From: Methanosarcina acetivorans C2A
GTDB lineage: Archaea > Halobacteriota > Methanosarcinia > Methanosarcinales > Methanosarcinaceae
DNA: 64,000 bases
Assembly (NCBI RefSeq): GCF_000007345.1
Contig: NC_003552.1
Span: 2,108,001 to 2,172,000, forward strand
Direction of reading: 5' to 3'
In this document: in pieces, positions 54,454 through 63,716 of the stretch
Layout of the letters: the number at the start of each line of letters is the position of its first letter
Numbering within the stretch: the stretch's first letter is position 1
Position numbers and translations under genes: made by a program
Notes under the pieces: generated by a model
What the model was told of the DNA's origin: nothing
Databases searched by the model: none
What the model saw: only the letters and a program-made list of their open reading frames with translations

Positions 54454-54609
54454 GACATTCAGCATGTTATAACACTCGACATGTAATGATATCTCAAGGA
54501 TAACTGTTGGTCCCCTTGAACTTTCCGGGCCTGTCAATTGTTGAACAGGACTAGAGAAAAAAATTGAAAGAAATAAATACCCTCAAACATGCCTTATAGA
54601 AATTATATA

Positions 54610-54642
54610 AAAAAAGAAAGAAACAGCCTTATCAGGCTGCTT
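54610..54642 (-). terminator. Terminator hairpin with the stop codon in its loop
   Basis: AAGCAGCC-TGATAA-GGCTGTTT at 54642-54621 on the minus strand, then CTTTC and T7. The loop is exactly the tandem stops TGA TAA of 54632..58111. Confidence 0.8.
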
Positions 54643-57600
54643 CTGCCCAGAAAATAAGGCTTCCCTGGAATTGCCCTGTCGACGAGTAGTTTACCGGGAG
54701 GTCAAGCTGAGCTTCGGAGGTTTCCGAACTTTCTGCAGCTATGACCTTACTGTAACTGGACCAGATGCTCTGATCAAGCAGAAGTCCCGTTATAAACGGA
54801 CCGTTTTCCTGGTCATCCACTTCAGCGGTCACTTTTATACTGGCACCTCCTTTGTTCTGAAGGGTCAGGGGCAAGGACTCACTTGGTGTTCCGGGGGTGA
54901 CTTTTCCGAAATCGAGAGAATTCGGAGAGACAGTCAGGGAAATTGCAGGAATGATATCCACTTCGAGCGATACAGTTGAAGAGGAGCTGGGCTCCGAAGA
55001 GGAAGCTTCTATCGCCTGCTGGGTAAGCTCTGCACCTGTATAGCCTTCTTTGCTAGCTGTTACGATAATGGTTCCTTCACAGCTTGCATTTACGGCAATT
55101 ACAACAGTTCCGTTCTCATCGGTAGTTCCCGAACCCGTAGCACAACCGCTCAGGTTAACAAGTGCCCCTTCAACAGGGGAATCGTCACCTGTTACGGTGT
55201 ACGTAACATCGGTTTCCTCTCCCACGGTCACATTAAGGGGGCTCGCGGAGAGAGAAAGCGCAGGAGTGGCAGAAGTTCCGTTCTTAACAACAATATACTC
55301 GGTTTTTACCTCGGAATCACTGCCTTCAGATCCGCTTACAGTGAGGTTGACAGAGTAATTACCTGCAGTTTCGTAGGTATACGATGGGTTCTTTTCCTCG
55401 CTGTCGATAGTGCCGTCATTATCAAAGTCCCATAACCATGAAGTCGGAGACCCGGTTGATGTATCGGTAAAGTTTACTGCCAGCGGGGCATCTCCAGATG
55501 TTGGGGTTGCCGTAAAGTTGGCCACTGGCGCAGAAGGTGCCGATTCCTCATATTCGATAACAAGGATCTGCTGGAGTGCATCCATACCTCCGCTTGTCGT
55601 ACTCTGTATACCTGCCTCGTTTCCTGTTGCATTGATGTAGTTTGTAGCTTCAAAGACTAAGGGACTCCCTGAATTTGAACTTCCCTGCCATGCATTGGTT
55701 GCCACTATGTTTCCGTTGAAAAGCAGGTTTCCTTCATCGGGCCCCGCACTTCCTGCGAAGCTGTAGAGCATAGCGTTTGTGACCTTTTCCACGTCAATGG
55801 ACATGCCGGTGAAAGGAGCATATGCAGTAGCCTCTTCAGGGGTGGTCCCGTAACTGGACGCAGATAAACCAAGCTCGTCGCATTCTTCATTGATGAAGAT
55901 CTGTTTCCTGGTTTCATTTTCGTTTCCGTAGATCACAACAAGAGTGCTCGGATACAGTGCGTTTTTGTTTTCACCAACAGGCGTCATGACAAGGCTGTTT
56001 CCTGCAGAACTAAACTTGTCGGTTACATCGTAGACACAGAGCCCGTATTCATAGTCAGCATATGAACCAAAATTGCTCCAGTCCCTGTAGAGGGTTCCGT
56101 TTCCTGTTGAGATGTTGCCGTTATCAAGGGTGTTTCCGTTGAAGTTAATATTCAACCACGGATATCCGCCGGGAGTCTGATCCCAGTTGTAGGCAACATA
56201 GAGGAAGGCCTTTTCTATGGTGGAACCGTCCGGGACCGGAAGGTCACTTGCAGTCCAGGTTTCGGTCCTGCTCTCCCATCCGACAGCTTGGTAAGCAGAA
56301 TCAGGCTGTGTGGAATACAAAAGGTTTCCCTGGAGATCAAAGGTATGCATGGTAGTGATATTGCTTCCGCCTTCCCAGTAGATGCCTTTGCCCTTATACC
56401 CGTTGTACCTGAGAGGTTTAGCCGAACTGCTCTTGTTGTTGTTGGTCTCGTCCGTTTCAGCTATAAGGTTGTCAGGGTCAATAACGGCAGTATAGGTCAC
56501 GGTGCCGCCTTCAAGGTCACGGATGGTGGGGTCGATCAGGGTTACGGTGGTCTTTGCATCGCCAGCAAGGGACGCAATCGTTGTCGTGTTTACGGGAACT
56601 GTTCCACTGGAAACGTCGCTTGCATACACAGCTATCGAAATGTTGGTAAGGGTAGCAGTTCCTGTGTTTTGGACATTGAGAACTTTCACAGGATTTGTTT
56701 CCCTGGCAAAGACCGCAGAAGCCGGAACGGTGTTGACGATTCCTGAGATGCTAAGATCGTTCGTTGCCACTTGACCCGCTTGAGTTACGGTTATGTAGTC
56801 TGTCTTCAGCTCGGAATCGCTTCCATCTTCATTCGTAACTGTGAGGTTGACAGAATAGGTTCCTTCAGTGGAGTAGGTATACATTGGATTCTGCTGGGTG
56901 CTGTCGACAGTCCCGTCATTATCAAAGTCCCATGCATAGGATGAAACCGTCCCTGTTGATGCATCGGTAAACTGTACTTCAAGGGGGGCATCCCCGCTTG
57001 TTACATCTGCCGTAAAGTCTGCCACAGGCGGCTGGGAACTCGTTTCAATCGGGCTTTTTACCACGAGGAACGCGAGGGGGATCTTGTAAAATGCTGCGGT
57101 CCCTTCACCCAAGAAGTAACGGGCATAGCCGAGTGTGACATCACTGCTACCTGTAACTGAGGAAGTCACGTTCCAGGAATCTATACCTGAATAAGCGCCC
57201 TGTGTATCAGGGTCCCGGTCGAGCTGAAGGTTGGTGAACGTTCCCTCAACCGGGGGGGTCTCACCAGTGTACTCAAAGTTATTATCCGCGGTCGGGAATC
57301 CGTAGCACCCATTATTACTTGCCATATAGTCAACTGTCAGGGTAGCTGAAGTGACCTCAGAAAGGCCAGTTGTGCCAAAGCTTGTGTTCCCAACAGCAGC
57401 TTCTCCAAAATTGTCCTCGGTGAAATAAGAACAGACGTCATGCCCCTCGTTCACCCAGTAAGTGGTCTGTGTGGTGGAGGAGGGGTCGTTGTATGCGACT
57501 ACGAGAGTAATGACTTTGATCCGCCCGTCGTACGAGCCGGTGGTGTCGACATTGACATTGATAGTCTGATCGGAGATCAGGTCCTTTACATCATACCACA

Positions 57601-58111
57601 TAAAGTAGTCGCTCGTCACCCTGTTCTCATGGTCATTGAGCATAAGATAGGGTTCATGTTCCCCGTGCCCGTCAAATTCGCTGTTGTCATTTCCAACCGG
57701 ATTCCAATCAGCGTCAACAAAATACTGGAATGCTCCATGCTCAGTTTCGGGCCAAACCTGCTCGTAAACGCCGTCATTGTCCCCATCCCAGCTGTTGGTA
57801 ATGGAAAAAGCATAATCGCTTTGCATGTGCCCGCAGTAAGCAGAGATATAAAGCCTGGCCCAGGCAATCCGTCCGGGTTCGGCTACTGCGGCCTCAGGCA
57901 GCGTAAAGGTCTTGGTCACGACCTGTTCTCCCCAGTTAGGCGCTGGGGTTGCATCGAACCAGAGGTCACCGGTGACTGTCTCTGTCTGTACGGTTGTCAG
58001 CGGCAAGCCTCCAACCCATTCATCTGCAGCTGCGGCGCCTGTAAATAAAGTAAGGCCTACTCCGCTGCACAGAATCAGCGTTAACAATACGAAAATTAGT
58101 TTTCTGTTCGT
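54632..58111 (-). CDS. Surface protein: two DUF3344, PKD, CARDB, Ig-like, FWAEA-ending module; probable ACG start
   Basis: About 1159 residues from ACG at 58111, 7 bases after AGGAGG (58119-58124); signal peptide (M)NRKLIFVLLTLILCSGVG to about residue 28. DUF3344 33-353, PKD 359-437, CARDB 443-565, DUF3344 569-854, PKD 856-942, an Ig-like domain 947-1040 (NVTVGEETDVTYTV; SPVEGALVNLSGCATG), and the C-terminal module 1045-1159 (VSPNSLDFGKVTPG; LLLDQSIWSSYS; FWAEAA). The N-terminal two thirds is nearly identical to 48223..53379; the C-terminal third matches 59364..62252, so it looks like a recombinant of its two neighbours. No dockerin or PGF signal. Confidence 0.85.
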   Translation of the reverse strand, partial: TNRKLIFVLLTLILCSGVGLTLFTGAAAADEWVGGLPLTTVQTETVTGDLWFDATPAPNWGEQVVTKTFTLPEAAVAEPGRIAWARLYISAYCGHMQSDYAFSITNSWDGDNDGVYEQVWPETEHGAFQYFVDADWNPVGNDNSEFDGHGEHEPYLMLNDHENRVTSDYFMWYDVKDLISDQTINVNVDTTGSYDGRIKVITLVVAYNDPSSTTQTTYWVNEGHDVCSYFTEDNFGEAAVGNTSFGTTGLSEVTSATLTVDYMASNNGCYGFPTADNNFEYTGETPPVEGTFTNLQLDRDPDTQGAYSGIDSWNVTSSVTGSSDVTLGYARYFLGEGTAAFYKIPLAFLVVKSPIETSSQPPVADFTADVTSGDAPLEVQFTDASTGTVSSYAWDFDNDGTVDSTQQNPMYTYSTEGTYSVNLTVTNEDGSDSELKTDYITVTQAGQVATNDLSISGIVNTVPASAVFARETNPVKVLNVQNTGTATLTNISIAVYASDVSSGTVPVNTTTIASLAGDAKTTVTLIDPTIRDLEGGTVTYTAVIDPDNLIAETDETNNNKSSSAKPLRYNGYKGKGIYWEGGSNITTMHTFDLQGNLLYSTQPDSAYQAVGWESRTETWTASDLPVPDGSTIEKAFLYVAYNWDQTPGGYPWLNINFNGNTLDNGNISTGNGTLYRDWSNFGSYADYEYGLCVYDVTDKFSSAGNSLVMTPVGENKNALYPSTLVVIYGNENETRKQIFINEECDELGLSASSYGTTPEEATAYAPFTGMSIDVEKVTNAMLYSFAGSAGPDEGNLLFNGNIVATNAWQGSSNSGSPLVFEATNYINATGNEAGIQSTTSGGMDALQQILVIEYEESAPSAPVANFTATPTSGDAPLAVNFTDTSTGSPTSWLWDFDNDGTIDSEEKNPSYTYETAGNYSVNLTVSGSEGSDSEVKTEYIVVKNGTSATPALSLSASPLNVTVGEETDVTYTVTGDDSPVEGALVNLSGCATGSGTTDENGTVVIAVNASCEGTIIVTASKEGYTGAELTQQAIEASSSEPSSSSTVSLEVDIIPAISLTVSPNSLDFGKVTPGTPSESLPLTLQNKGGASIKVTAEVDDQENGPFITGLLLDQSIWSSYSKVIAAESSETSEAQLDLPVNYSSTGQFQGSLIFWAEAA

Positions 58112-58124
58112 AACTTTTCCTCCT
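58109..58124 (-). promoter_or_regulatory. AGGAGG ribosome site with ACG as the best-placed start
   Basis: AGGAGG, aaaagtt, ACG AAC AGA AAA CTA ATT TTC. An upstream in-frame ATG at 58249 has no ribosome site. Confidence 0.6.
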
Positions 58125-59352
58125 GTACGAGTTGGAAAATGAATTCCAGAACTATGTGCACAATCAGCTCCCACCAGAGGAGGTAACAAAAATCCAAAAA
58201 GGTTCAAAAAAATCAAATTGTTTCTATTATGAGTTGGAAAAATGCTCATAGTTAATTTTTAAGCCAGGTAACGCTGGATTATTCCCTTTTCTGATGGGAT
58301 TCTATTTTACAGATCAGATCCGGAATTATTTTCTCCCTAACTTCTTCCCAATTTATGTCTGATTATTAATACTAATAATCATTTTATTAACATATTTTGT
58401 TATATATTAATCTTTCTAAATGCTTTTTGACGAGATATAAAATTCTTTTTTATTGGGATTAAGTAGTAGTTTTGCAGTGTTCAAAGCTTCAATATTAATG
58501 AATAGATCAGTTGAAGTATATCTTTTTTGGATAATTAGTCCTGCCGGGAAAATACCCCCATTTTTTAAATGCAAGAGTCCATTTTCAACCTGATTGCTGC
58601 GAAAAATTTGTAAAAAATATGATTCCCACATATTTTGCAGTATATATGATTATTTATTAACCGATGTATCAAATTATTTGCTTAATTATTATTAATATTC
58701 ATCACTAAAATAACAATATTTAATAATAAAATAATCAGTGAAATTCAATTAAAAGGGATTACTATTAAAAAATTAATAATAAATAATATGGGATTCAATT
58801 GAGGATCTTTTAAATTCTAAGGATTACAACTCCTAATAAGGCCGGAAAGAAGCAAGCATTTTCTTAAGAATGAGAATTCCTCACAATTTTTATATCTCTT
58901 ATTTTCTTAAGAAGCCCTGTTTTCCCAGGATATGAGCAGGAAAATTACCTGTCAGGAAAATTACCTGTCATATTCATTTCATTTTTCAAAATTGGTCCTA
59001 TAATGCTTCGGATAAAACAAAGTCAGTGCCGAGAATTTTTTGAGTTTCCACAGTAACTGCAGGTGTTTTTGACCTTTTAAAGTTCAATCAATTTTTGGCC
59101 CGGAAGTCGGTTGCGGAATATCAAGGAAATAATGAATCCCCTATCTTAATGAGGAAACTGATCCCGATTTATCTTGACAAACTTAAAGCCATCATAGGAG
59201 TTATCAGTATCTGTTTCCAAGCTTTTCCTGAGGGTTAACAAAGAAAATCCGCAAGGAAAATGGCAGACTCAAAAAAAGAATAAATCTTTTTCTGGTCAGG
59301 ATTTTAACTTTTTTTCTGAATTTCACAGGATTTCAAATAGGAATATACAGAA
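58125..59352. other. Long intergenic region
   Basis: No gene is supported. The first 300 bases repeat the promoter region of the neighbouring paralogue (53.5 kb), including ttaatatataac on the minus strand. The remainder is AT-rich without conserved elements; a minus-strand frame at 58416-58631 has no ribosome site. The hairpin RNA family present at the same place behind other genes is absent here. Confidence 0.4.
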
Positions 59353-59374
59353 AAACAGCCCTATCAGGCTGCTT
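59353..59374 (-). terminator. Terminator hairpin with the stop codon in its loop
   Basis: AAGCAGCC-TGATAG-GGCTGTTT followed by TTCTG on the minus strand. The loop contains tandem stops TGA TAG. Confidence 0.7.
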
Positions 59375-62252
59375 CTGCCCAGAAAAGAAGGCGTCCCTGA
59401 AATTCCCCTGTAGACGGATAGTTTGCCGGAAGGTCAAGCTGAGCTTCGGAGGTTTCCGAACTTTCTGCAGCTATGATCTTACTGTAACTGGACCAGATGC
59501 TCTGATCAAGCAGAAGCCCTGTTTCAAAAGGACCGTCCTCCTGGTCAACCACTTCAGCGGTTACTTTTATACTGGTGTCTCCGTTATTCTGGAGAGTAAA
59601 GTTCAGGGTCTCACTCGGTGTCCCCAGGGAGACTGTTCCGAAATCGAGCGAATTCGGAGAGAGAGTCAGGGAAACTGCGGGAATGAGCGTCACATTGAGG
59701 GATGCTTCTGCATCAGGATCGGACCCCGAAGAGGAGGCTTCTTTCGCCTGCTGGGTAAGCTCTGCACCTGTATAGCCGTCTTTGCTAGCCTCTGCAGTAA
59801 TAGCTCCTTCACAGCTTGCATTTACCGCAAGTGCTACCGTTCCGTTTGCATCTGTCTCCCCCGAACCTGTTGCACAACCGCTCAGAGAAACAAGTGCCCC
59901 TTCAACAGGGGAATCGTCACTTGTTACGCTATATACAACCTCAGTCTCCTCCCCCACAGTCACATTCAGGGTGCTTGCAGAGAGAGAAAGGGCAGGAGTG
60001 GCAGACGTTCCATCTTTATAACTGACAATAAGGATTGAATTTGAAGGGACCAGATAGTCGCCACTATTATCCGTAACTAAGGGAGGTATTATCCTTGCCC
60101 TGTTGTTTTCGGTCAGAAGATAGGTTCCGACAGCCCTTGCTTCATCGATGTCCAGATCAGAATAAGGTGTCGAGTCATAAATCCCTGAAGTATTCATTTC
60201 ATTGAATTCCAGAGATATACCATCATGCCCTCCTGACTGGACTGTAGTCCAGAGGCGGGCCTCATCTACATTGCTGAGATCTATGGATCCTTCGAACGGA
60301 ATTTCTACGGTAGCTTCCTCTGGAGTCAGACCGCCCGAAGTACTCATCGTACTTACCATATCGCAGCCTTCATTGATCCAGTATTCGATTTCCTCTCCAG
60401 AGGAGTCTTCATATACCACAAGCAGGGCAATCCCGTCAAAACAGACAAAGTTTCCGGTATCACTGTGAGTATTTGTGACCACTGTAGTATAAGTTCCGCT
60501 TCCAGTCACAAGCCCTGTTATATCATAAGCCCAGGTCCCTGTTGGATAGTCATATACTGAGCCCCAGCCTTTCTGATCGTCGTATTCTGCTTCAGGGGTC
60601 AGAGAGTTGCCTTCAAACTGCAGGCTCATGGAAGGAATAACTCCGACAGTGGCTGTCGCACTCCATGTCCAGAAGTTATAGAGCCGGGCAAACTTCACAG
60701 TTGCTCCTTCAGGAAGCTCCAGGGAGTGGCTTACGCTGTACGTATCTCCGGAAAACACCTTATTACTGTAGCTGCTGTTCCCATAATCATAAATAATGTT
60801 TCCTTTTACCGTACCGTGGGCATAGGTTTCAAGAGGATTATCCCCAGCGTAACCGTTATGCAGCACCTCCTGGGTCTTACTCAGTTCATTATTTGTCGTG
60901 TCCGTATCGCTTATGATAGAACCCGGGACAACAACTGCCTTGAGAGTATAATCCTTTATATCTTCCGGCTTCCAGGAAAAATCAACCGTTTCAGTAGCCC
61001 CATTTGCAAGTCCGGTGACCTGCCTGCTTTCGACAGGGGTACCATCAGAATAAAGTTCGAGAGCAAAACTGTCTGCATTCTCTGGCCCGTTGTTTATTAC
61101 AGTAACGCTTACAGTGTTGTTCAGCTTGTTCCAGGCTTTGGCCAACCCATTGTGCGAGACTTTTACATCCTGTATGCCCAGATCAGCTGATGACGTTTCT
61201 TCGCTGGTGTTACCAGAGGTATCGTCGCCAGTGTCATCAGATGTATCGTCACCGGTATCATCAGATGTATCGTCACCGGTATCATCAGATGTATCGTCGC
61301 CAGTGTCATCAGATGTATCGTCACCGGTATCATCAGAAGATGATGTTGTGTATTCGGCTGTCAGAATGCCTAGGGCACATTTATAGAATCCAGCATTCCG
61401 GTCATAGGTTAAGGTGTTTTTGCCGGTGGATTCTAATTCGTCTTTAACATCCCATGTATTGGACCCACAGTAAGTTCCCTGAGGCGTGCCTGAGATGAGA
61501 TTATTACCATTAAAAGTGTATGTTCCATCCGTGCTTGCCATGTGCACAACTGTGAGCTCTGCATCAACCAGGGAAGAACCTTCCGGCAAATCCGCCTCAA
61601 AATCTGTGCTTCCCACGTAAGTTTCACCCTGATAATCTTCAACATAATAAGTATCTGCGTCATGTCCACGGTTGATCTGATACAGGATCTTGTCTCCACT
61701 GCCGTCATTGTAAGCCACAACAAGGGTTATCAGTTTTATCCGCCCGTCAAAGGAGCCATCGAGAGGTGCCGTGCTTACTACAGCCGTGTTTTCCCCGGCT
61801 TTTACAAGGCTCGTGACGTCATAATACATCATATAATCACTTGTCACCCTGTTTACATGGTCATTTACCTGGACGTATGCTTCGCCGTCATTGCCCCCGT
61901 TTGCAATGAAGTTAAAAGGAACATTCAAGGTTTCGTTTCCGAGGGTCACACCGTTGAAGCTAACGTTTGCAGTTCCTACGTAATTGTTTTGCATGTGACC
62001 ACAATATACTGTAGTGAGCAGCATTGCCCATTCGATTTCGGCGTTATCCGGAAGGGTAAATGTATGACCTATTGTTTTTGCGTCGTTTATTCCCTGATTT
62101 GCCGTTCCGTAGTAGCTGTCAACATAGACGCCACCATCTACTGTTCCACTCTGAGCAGGTGTGAGGGGGATTCCGCCTACGTAATTATCAGCAAAGCAGA
62201 CTCCACTGCTCAGAATCAGTGTTAACAATATCAAGATTAGTTTTCTGGACGT
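59364..62252 (-). CDS. Surface protein: two DUF3344, acidic repeat linker, CARDB, Ig-like, FWAEA-ending module; probable ACG start
   Basis: About 962 residues from ACG at 62252, 8 bases after AGGAGG (62261-62266), giving (M)SRKLILILLTLILSSGVCFA as signal peptide; the TTG at 62234 is 26 bases from the ribosome site and would drop Arg-Lys. DUF3344 24-304, five DDTGDDTS repeats 306-345 as a flexible acidic linker, CARDB 357-461, DUF3344 464-744 of a diverged kind, Ig-like 750-840, C-terminal module 850-962 ending FWAEAA. No dockerin. C-terminal third closely related to 54632..58111. Exported; ligand unknown; the acidic repeats might bind calcium. Confidence 0.85.
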   Translation of the reverse strand, partial: TSRKLILILLTLILSSGVCFADNYVGGIPLTPAQSGTVDGGVYVDSYYGTANQGINDAKTIGHTFTLPDNAEIEWAMLLTTVYCGHMQNNYVGTANVSFNGVTLGNETLNVPFNFIANGGNDGEAYVQVNDHVNRVTSDYMMYYDVTSLVKAGENTAVVSTAPLDGSFDGRIKLITLVVAYNDGSGDKILYQINRGHDADTYYVEDYQGETYVGSTDFEADLPEGSSLVDAELTVVHMASTDGTYTFNGNNLISGTPQGTYCGSNTWDVKDELESTGKNTLTYDRNAGFYKCALGILTAEYTTSSSDDTGDDTSDDTGDDTSDDTGDDTSDDTGDDTSDDTGDDTSGNTSEETSSADLGIQDVKVSHNGLAKAWNKLNNTVSVTVINNGPENADSFALELYSDGTPVESRQVTGLANGATETVDFSWKPEDIKDYTLKAVVVPGSIISDTDTTNNELSKTQEVLHNGYAGDNPLETYAHGTVKGNIIYDYGNSSYSNKVFSGDTYSVSHSLELPEGATVKFARLYNFWTWSATATVGVIPSMSLQFEGNSLTPEAEYDDQKGWGSVYDYPTGTWAYDITGLVTGSGTYTTVVTNTHSDTGNFVCFDGIALLVVYEDSSGEEIEYWINEGCDMVSTMSTSGGLTPEEATVEIPFEGSIDLSNVDEARLWTTVQSGGHDGISLEFNEMNTSGIYDSTPYSDLDIDEARAVGTYLLTENNRARIIPPLVTDNSGDYLVPSNSILIVSYKDGTSATPALSLSASTLNVTVGEETEVVYSVTSDDSPVEGALVSLSGCATGSGETDANGTVALAVNASCEGAITAEASKDGYTGAELTQQAKEASSSGSDPDAEASLNVTLIPAVSLTLSPNSLDFGTVSLGTPSETLNFTLQNNGDTSIKVTAEVVDQEDGPFETGLLLDQSIWSSYSKIIAAESSETSEAQLDLPANYPSTGEFQGRLLFWAEAA
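61218..61338 (-). repeat. Five 24-bp in-frame tandem repeats (DDTGDDTS)
   Basis: Unit tgtatcgtcaccggtatcat+caga on the plus strand with a few silent changes (cgccagtg for caccggta). It encodes an Asp/Thr linker between domains. Confidence 0.9.
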
Positions 62253-62266
62253 AAATTTTTCCTCCT
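62250..62266 (-). promoter_or_regulatory. AGGAGG ribosome site with ACG as the best-placed start
   Basis: AGGAGG, aaaaattt, ACG TCC AGA AAA CTA. The spacer is one base longer than in the other three cases, yet the aligned codon is still ACG. Confidence 0.6.
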
Positions 62267-63546
62267 GTACTTGGTTCTAGACAAAATTCCTGAATTCTGT
62301 GTAAATAAGTTCCTGACAGAGAGACAGCAGGAATCAAAAATGTTGCCAGAAAATCAGAATAAATAAATTGTCACTATTCTTTGTAAAAAATATCTCATGC
62401 ACCTATTTTATGGCAGTTGGGGGATCAATTCCCGGTAGTGTAGTGAATGTCCTGTAAAATTAAAATATCAGGAAGTTGCTTGCTGGATAATTCCGTCTCA
62501 GACGCCCACTTTTTTCCATAGTACGCAAACATTTGATGTCAAATTTACAGAAAATTAGGCACACTACCAACGATCCTGCTTCTAATAGGAGATGTTTTTA
62601 CATATCTATCTTAAGTTCATTTCCTTCAAAGATTTCTTTCTCGATATTTACTTAATAATTAATACAAATATTTACATTATTCATAACTTTTCAGATATAT
62701 CAATTTTTCTAAACAATTTATGAGCGTACCAGATTTCAGATGTTGGCACGTTAAATGCTGTGTATTTCAGAAGTGTATTCATTCAAAATTTTATTAAATT
62801 ATGCTTAACATAACGATTTTAACCATGAATATTTTATCCCGGACCTGTCACTTCAGTAAAAATGAAACCAGCAAATGATATATCAAATATGATGTGGTTA
62901 TTTGTGAATAAATAATACTTTTGTAACTAATAATAAAATTCTTCAATTACAAAACTATACTACTATAGATATTAATAATATTCTTTTAGATAACAAACAA
63001 TAAATCATAGTTCATATTGAGAAGTTACATTCTGTCTGGAAATGTTTGAGATTGCTGAGAAAAAATAAACAAAAATATCCTGGAGATGTCTTCTTAGAAA
63101 CTTTTTATTATTCTCTGGTTTCTTCCTATCCACGGCAGAGTTGTGATTCATAACCGTATGCGAGAATTAAGGGTACAATTATAGGTATATTTTTCTTTAG
63201 TTGGTCTGTAAATAGATAAATCAAAAAATAGGCGTTGATTAAATTGCGTGGTCATGGTCGTAGATATTTTATTGGAATGGTGGGTTTGAAAGGTCGTTTA
63301 AGATTAGCGGAGTAAAAATATGATTATAAGTCTATAAGATCAAACAATCAATTGCAGAAAAAGGCATAGTGGGAAATGTTTTGCGTGCCTTCAACGAATA
63401 TTTTTAACGTTAAAACACGGAAAAACAAATTTCCTGTTATGACGTGAGGGTTACCAGCTCACTTCTAACCCGTCAGGAATTTCTTAATGGATCATTAATC
63501 AACCAGGTCAAATGAGTGAAGTAGACCCTGTTAAGGTGAAGAAGAT
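62267..63546. other. Gene-free AT-rich region
   Basis: No gene seen on either strand. Promoter elements for the last surface gene should lie here, for example TATA-like runs near 62690. cgatcctgcttctaatagga at about 62570 resembles 42533 (cgatcctgcttttctaataa); meaning unknown. Confidence 0.4.
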
Positions 63547-63716
63547 AAGTAAAATACATGCTTAAGTAAAATACATGCTTAAGTAAAATACATGCTTAAG
63601 TAAAATACATGCTTAAGTAAAATACATGCTTAAGTAAAATACACGCTTAAGTAAAATACATGCTTAAGTAAAATACATGCTTAAGTAAAATACATGCTTA
63701 AGTAAAATACATGCTC
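63547..63716. repeat. Tandem array, ten 17-bp units
   Basis: Unit aagtaaaatacatgctt repeated ten times head to tail with no spacers. Unit six has cacgctt and the last ends in ctc. The unit ends (aag/ctt) are complementary. Not CRISPR. Confidence 0.95.

Noticed and set aside
58416-58631. Minus-strand 71-codon frame
   Set aside because: Very AT-rich, no ribosome site, absent from the paralogous region at 53.7 kb.
63547-63716. Possible CRISPR array
   Set aside because: Units are 17 bp and directly adjacent with no spacers; no cas gene is in the window.
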